Below, one piece after another: positions 13,658-16,487 of a DNA stretch of 16,487 nt. Below the pieces are notes generated by a model that saw only the letters and a list, made by a program, of their open reading frames with translations, was not told the origin of the DNA and did not search any database. Numbering within the stretch: position 1 is the first letter of the stretch; every line of letters begins with the position of its first letter. The stretch is taken from positions 1 through 16,487 of the forward strand of contig CALKAQ010000161.1 in the NCBI GenBank assembly GCA_937983075.1. The letters are read 5' to 3'. The position numbers were made by a program, and so were the translations under genes. The stretch is from an uncultured bacterium. GTDB lineage: Bacteria > Bacillota > Limnochordia > DTU080 > JAAYLA01.

Positions 13658-13720
13658 CCAGGTCATCCTCCCCCAAAAATGATTCCGCCCGGCTGGGCAA
13701 GTCCACACTAGGGTACTCGC

Positions 13721-13749
13721 ATTATAACAAACCAGATCCTTTATGGAAA
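13721..13749 (-). promoter_or_regulatory. Promoter of the secreted beta-rich protein gene
   Basis: TTTCCA (13744-13749) and TATAAT (13721-13726, a perfect -10) are 17 bp apart on the minus strand, 64 bp before the GTG at 13657. The stretch 13750-13914 shows no further gene I can support. Confidence 0.7.
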
Positions 13750-13914
13750 ATGACGAATGTCCTTCATTCCTGTGGATTGCAGACAAAAGTCACTGGTATT
13801 TTTCGTACGCATCCGACAAACCTCTTCCGAAGAGACAAAACAAATACGCCCACCCCAATTGAGCAGCTCCGAGCCAATCAGAATGGACGCGACAACCCAA
13901 CCCCCAAGTTTTGC

Positions 13915-14034
13915 CTAGCTCAGCAAGCGAGGCACAATATATCCGATCAACAAGCCGAACAAAACGCTGGCCGATATAATGTAGAGTTGTATTTGTTGGC
14001 GCCTTCGAAGTCCTCGCCGACCTCCATATCCCAT
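13915..14034 (-). CDS. Small single-TM protein, 39 residues
   Basis: An ATG at 14034 follows GGGGGT by 7 nt and opens 39 codons. A strongly basic N-terminus (GRRGLRRRQQ) precedes one hydrophobic helix (LYIISASVLFGLLIGYIV) and the short tail PRLLS. By the positive-inside rule the N-terminus faces the cytoplasm. A GTG 6 nt earlier is an alternative start. No family is recognised. It lies between the MFS gene and the secreted-protein gene on the same strand. The Arg-rich start, plausible helix and ribosome site argue for a real gene. Confidence 0.5.
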   Translation of the reverse strand: MGYGGRRGLRRRQQIQLYIISASVLFGLLIGYIVPRLLS

Positions 14035-14083
14035 AGGCACTACCCCCGTAAAGCGATTTGGCGGGTCGTCAGCCTATTTTGCC

Positions 14084-14104
14084 AAAAGGGCGACGGTCCC
14101 TCTT
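14084..14104 (-). terminator. Possible terminator of the MFS gene
   Basis: On the minus strand AAGAGGG-ACCGTCG-CCCTTTT can form a 7-bp stem with one G-U; the T run is partly in the stem. It lies about 70 nt past the MFS stop. Weak support. Confidence 0.35.
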
Positions 14105-14173
14105 TGTGAAGTTAGTTACGAAAGGGATTATTCATCCTACTCTTGGATTCCTTCTTGAATTTCATACGAAGTT

Positions 14174-15355
14174 TCACCGCTGCGCTTTCGCCGCCACGGC
14201 ATGCAGCAGCAAACTCGCAGCCAAAACCGACAGCGGAACAGCGTACAATCCGAAATGATCGGCCAACAGTCCACCAGCCAAAGCACCGACCAATATCGTC
14301 CCCGCCTCTACCGACTCAATCCGCCCCAGAGCGGTGCCCCGTTGGCCTTCCGGCACGTGTTCCGTGACGAACACGTTGCACGCCGTGTGGACAAACGTGC
14401 TCATGGGGATCAAGTAGGCGGCACCGACCGTCCACGGCGAACGCACGGCCATTAAAGCGTACATTCCCGTATATCCCCAGGCGGCGAACCTCAACAGCGC
14501 TCGCCAGCCGCGCTTGCGGCCAAAGTCGGCCATGAGGCCGTACACAGCCATGGAAACGAGGGTCGACGCCGAAATCACCGCCCCGTACAAATGCAGCGGT
14601 CCGCCGACCTCTTTCGTGAAATACAGCCCGAACATGTTCGCCACCGCTTCCCAGCCGAGCGACGACACCAACACAAACGCGAGCAAGCTCAGCGGCAGCA
14701 CCCTGCGCCCGCTGCCCCTGGCCAAACGCGCAGCCGCTCGTCGCAGCGCTTGAAATTCACTCAAAGCAACCGCCGCCGGCATATCCCGCGTGAAAACGAT
14801 CACCACCAAGGCACACACCGCCAGGGCGCCGGCCATCCAGCGCATGAGCGGCACCAATGACGCCACTTCGTCCATGGCCAGCCAACCGACCAGTCCCGCC
14901 GTGACAAAATAGCCACACGCTTCCCATTGATGCCAGCGTGCGAGGCGCAGCAGTCCTTTTGCTGGCTGCTGCAACGTCAGCCACGAGCGAGCAACCGGAT
15001 TGAAGGCTGAAAACGGGATCGCCGACAGCGCAGTGAGCAAAACGATGCTTTCCGTCTGCGTTATCGACGGCAAAAGCGCAAGCAGCACGCTGTACGCCAA
15101 CAGCCCCATAACCACATACGAGCGCTGGCTGCCTGCCGCGTCGGCTCGCCGCCCCCAATGCGGTGCCATGATCAAGCGGATGAGCGCTGGCGTCGCCGGC
15201 ATGAGACTGATCAGCCAGTAGCGTGTTTCGCCAACATAACCGTCGAGATACAAAGGAAGATAGGAAAAAAGCAAAACGTCCGCTCCGGCACGCATAAACA
15301 CGCTGACGTATAGGGCCCGAACGGCAACCGCCCTCCCTTCGCCGCTGCAGTTCAA
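14174..15355 (-). CDS. Major facilitator superfamily transporter, substrate unknown
   Basis: This 393-residue protein has about 12 hydrophobic segments in the two-bundle pattern of MFS carriers. The cytoplasmic loop 2-3 reads APHWGRRADAAGSQR, close to the MFS motif (G-x-x-x-D-x-x-G-x-R), and a second copy after TM8 reads GLMADFGRKRGWR. EHVPEGQRGTALGRIESVEAG in the second half resembles drug/sugar-type MFS proteins. The start is uncertain: TTG at 15355 is the only usual start codon before TM1, but it has no ribosome site, while a GGGAGG inside the frame (15332-15337) is followed by no start codon at good distance. It is divergent from the VanW-family gene. The substrate cannot be inferred. Confidence 0.8.
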   Translation of the reverse strand: MNCSGEGRAVAVRALYVSVFMRAGADVLLFSYLPLYLDGYVGETRYWLISLMPATPALIRLIMAPHWGRRADAAGSQRSYVVMGLLAYSVLLALLPSITQTESIVLLTALSAIPFSAFNPVARSWLTLQQPAKGLLRLARWHQWEACGYFVTAGLVGWLAMDEVASLVPLMRWMAGALAVCALVVIVFTRDMPAAVALSEFQALRRAAARLARGSGRRVLPLSLLAFVLVSSLGWEAVANMFGLYFTKEVGGPLHLYGAVISASTLVSMAVYGLMADFGRKRGWRALLRFAAWGYTGMYALMAVRSPWTVGAAYLIPMSTFVHTACNVFVTEHVPEGQRGTALGRIESVEAGTILVGALAGGLLADHFGLYAVPLSVLAASLLLHAVAAKAQR

Positions 15356-15398
15356 GTAAGGAATACTTGAAAGAAGGTCGGTTTAACACTCCATGGCC

Positions 15399-15410
15399 GC
15401 CGGCGCCGGC
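15399..15410. repeat. GC-rich perfect palindrome in the divergent spacer
   Basis: GCCGGCGCCGGC is a 12-bp perfect palindrome, extended with mismatches, between the MFS and VanW-family genes. It could be a regulator site for either gene or simply a GC-rich hairpin. No convincing promoter is seen for either gene in 15356-15490. Confidence 0.3.
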
Positions 15411-15490
15411 CGTTTTGGCATGGCTCCCTCACTGTGGACATAGGGATAAACAGCAGTCCGATGTCATGTTGGAGTAGGGGGAATTGGACG

Positions 15491-16471
15491 GTGAATCGAG
15501 CCGAAGCGGCTGCAAAAGTGATTTTGATTCGCCTGCCGCGTGGAGTCCGCACCGCATTCCATGTGTTCAAAAGCCGCGTCGGCGTCGCTGTTTGTCTCGC
15601 TCTGCTGCTCAGCTACGCCGCGTTCCACGATCGGGTTTACAGCGACTTTCATTGCGGCATGCCGGCGCTTCGGCCTGTATCGCTTACGGAAGGCGAATTG
15701 TACGGAAGGGTGCATGAGCCGGATTTGCCATGGTTCGGGCAGCCGCCGGAAGAGCTCCTCCGGCTCAAAGAGGAACTGGGCATCAAACGCTACCTCGTCG
15801 GTTTTCGAGCAACCTTGTTGGAACCGTTGTTCGACGAGATCACCAACATTCGCGTGGCCGCCGAATACGTCGCCGGCTCAGTGGTCCATCCCGGAGAAGT
15901 GTTCTCGGTTCTCAAGACCATCGGACCGTATACGGAGGAGCGCGGATACCGTCAAGGCCCATCTTACATGGGAGGACGCGTCGTGCCTACCATAGCCGGA
16001 GGCGTCTGCAAAATTTCGTCCGTCTTGTACAACGTCGTGATTTTGAGCGACCTGCCAGTAGTCGAGCGGCATCCCCACAGCATGCAGGTGCCCTACTTGC
16101 CGCCGGGACGTGACGCCACCATCGCGTGGGGCGCCAAAGACTTTCGCTTTCGCAACGGCCGCGAATCGCCGCTGATCATCTGGGCCGAAATGACGGACGA
16201 TACACTGTACATTGCGTTCTACGCCGACTTCGACTTGCCGCGGGTCGAGTGGCAGCACGAAGAGATCAAACGAACGCCGTTTGAAACGATTCGACGGCCG
16301 AATCCCGAATTGCCTCCCGGTGAAGAAGTCGTGGTGATCGAAGGTTATGACGGGGTCACCGTGCGTTCGTCCATCACGGTTACGTACCCCGGTCAATCAC
16401 CTGAAGTGCGCATGTTAAGCACAGACACCTACCGGCCGATGACTCGGGTGATCGAATACGGGCCGCAGTAG
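15491..16471 (+). CDS. VanW-family protein
   Basis: This 326-residue protein has a basic N-terminus and one TM helix at about 29-46 (RVGVAVCLALLLSYAAF), which anchors an extracytoplasmic part. The VanW domain spans about 112-240: TNIRVAAEYVAGSVVHPGEVFSV, GRVVPTIAGGVCKISSVLYNVV and GAKDFRFRNGRESPLIIWAEM. The C-terminus (EVVVIEGYDGVTVRSSITVTYP...RPMTRVIEYG) looks like the beta tail or G5-like end common in this family. VanW was named from a vancomycin-resistance cluster, but its function is unknown and most members, as here with no van genes nearby, are not tied to resistance. The start is set to the GTG at 15491, with GGGGG 9 nt upstream; an ATG at 15434 would add 19 residues without a good site. 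Another gene follows closely. Confidence 0.85.
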   Translation: MNRAEAAAKVILIRLPRGVRTAFHVFKSRVGVAVCLALLLSYAAFHDRVYSDFHCGMPALRPVSLTEGELYGRVHEPDLPWFGQPPEELLRLKEELGIKRYLVGFRATLLEPLFDEITNIRVAAEYVAGSVVHPGEVFSVLKTIGPYTEERGYRQGPSYMGGRVVPTIAGGVCKISSVLYNVVILSDLPVVERHPHSMQVPYLPPGRDATIAWGAKDFRFRNGRESPLIIWAEMTDDTLYIAFYADFDLPRVEWQHEEIKRTPFETIRRPNPELPPGEEVVVIEGYDGVTVRSSITVTYPGQSPEVRMLSTDTYRPMTRVIEYGPQ

Positions 16472-16474
16472 AGC

Positions 16475-16487
16475 CACAGGAGGTTTT
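16475..16487 (+). promoter_or_regulatory. Ribosome-binding site of a gene beginning beyond the window
   Basis: CACAGGAGGTTTT ends the window, 3 nt after the VanW-family stop. The strong AGGAGG at 16478-16483 implies that a start codon follows within a few bases, so a second gene is probably co-transcribed with the VanW-family gene. Confidence 0.6.

Noticed and set aside
13750..14109. 119-codon plus-strand frame in the spacer left of the MFS gene
   Set aside because: No ribosome site, no domain, and composition unlike a protein; the minus-strand 39-residue ORF in the same place is better supported.
15491..16471. VanW gene as evidence of vancomycin resistance
   Set aside because: VanW domains are widespread without van genes; no ligase, dehydrogenase or dipeptidase gene is present here.
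1..16487. CRISPR array, insertion sequence, prophage or defence system
   Set aside because: No regularly spaced repeats, transposase, integrase, or recognisable defence genes were found on either strand.

Overview
The window reads as a chromosomal segment of a moderately GC-rich Bacillota, probably Bacillales-like and perhaps thermophilic. The clues are an M-box (ykoK-type) magnesium riboswitch with its own intrinsic terminator, an MntR very close to the Bacillus subtilis protein, two pstB genes at the end of the pst operon as in B. subtilis, good sigma-A promoters, strong Shine-Dalgarno sites, and frequent GTG/TTG starts. The taxonomic placement is inference. Almost every gene is on the minus strand. 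The exceptions are mntR, a VanW-family gene, and one doubtful small ORF.

Left part (1-1690): a secreted protein of unknown function runs off the left edge (915 to 1, minus). A tRNA-Arg(TCG) follows at 1286-1362 with a clear promoter. The spacer between the tRNA and mgtE shows only weak hairpins.

Metal-ion block (1690-4270): mgtE (Mg2+ channel) is preceded by a leader of about 400 nt holding an M-box riboswitch and an expression-platform terminator. Its promoter (TTGACA-17-TATTCT) lies back-to-back with the mntR promoter, where an 18-bp near-palindrome covers the -10 region. A gene for a two-TM protein with tandem PH-like domains converges on mntR.

Phosphate block (5585-12342, minus): phoP-phoR, then pstS-pstC-pstA-pstB1-pstB2. 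pstS has its own promoter with four direct repeats spaced 11 bp apart, a PHO box. A strong hairpin between pstS and pstC is a likely mRNA-processing or stability element. The PhoR-like kinase has no visible membrane segment, PstS has a signal peptidase I rather than a lipoprotein signal, and no phoU is present in the window. An intergenic region (5141-5584) holds a long inverted repeat that would bury the ribosome site of a possible 28-residue hydrophobic peptide.

Right part (12495-16487): a CopC-domain copper-binding protein with a C-terminal anchor, a secreted beta-rich protein of unknown function, a 39-residue single-TM protein, an MFS transporter, and a divergent VanW-domain protein. The last 13 bases contain a ribosome-binding site for a gene that starts just beyond the window.

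No insertion sequence, CRISPR array, prophage or obvious defence system was seen. The more unusual features are regulatory: a soluble PhoR without phoU, the phased PHO box, the RBS-sequestering inverted repeat, and the mntR palindrome.
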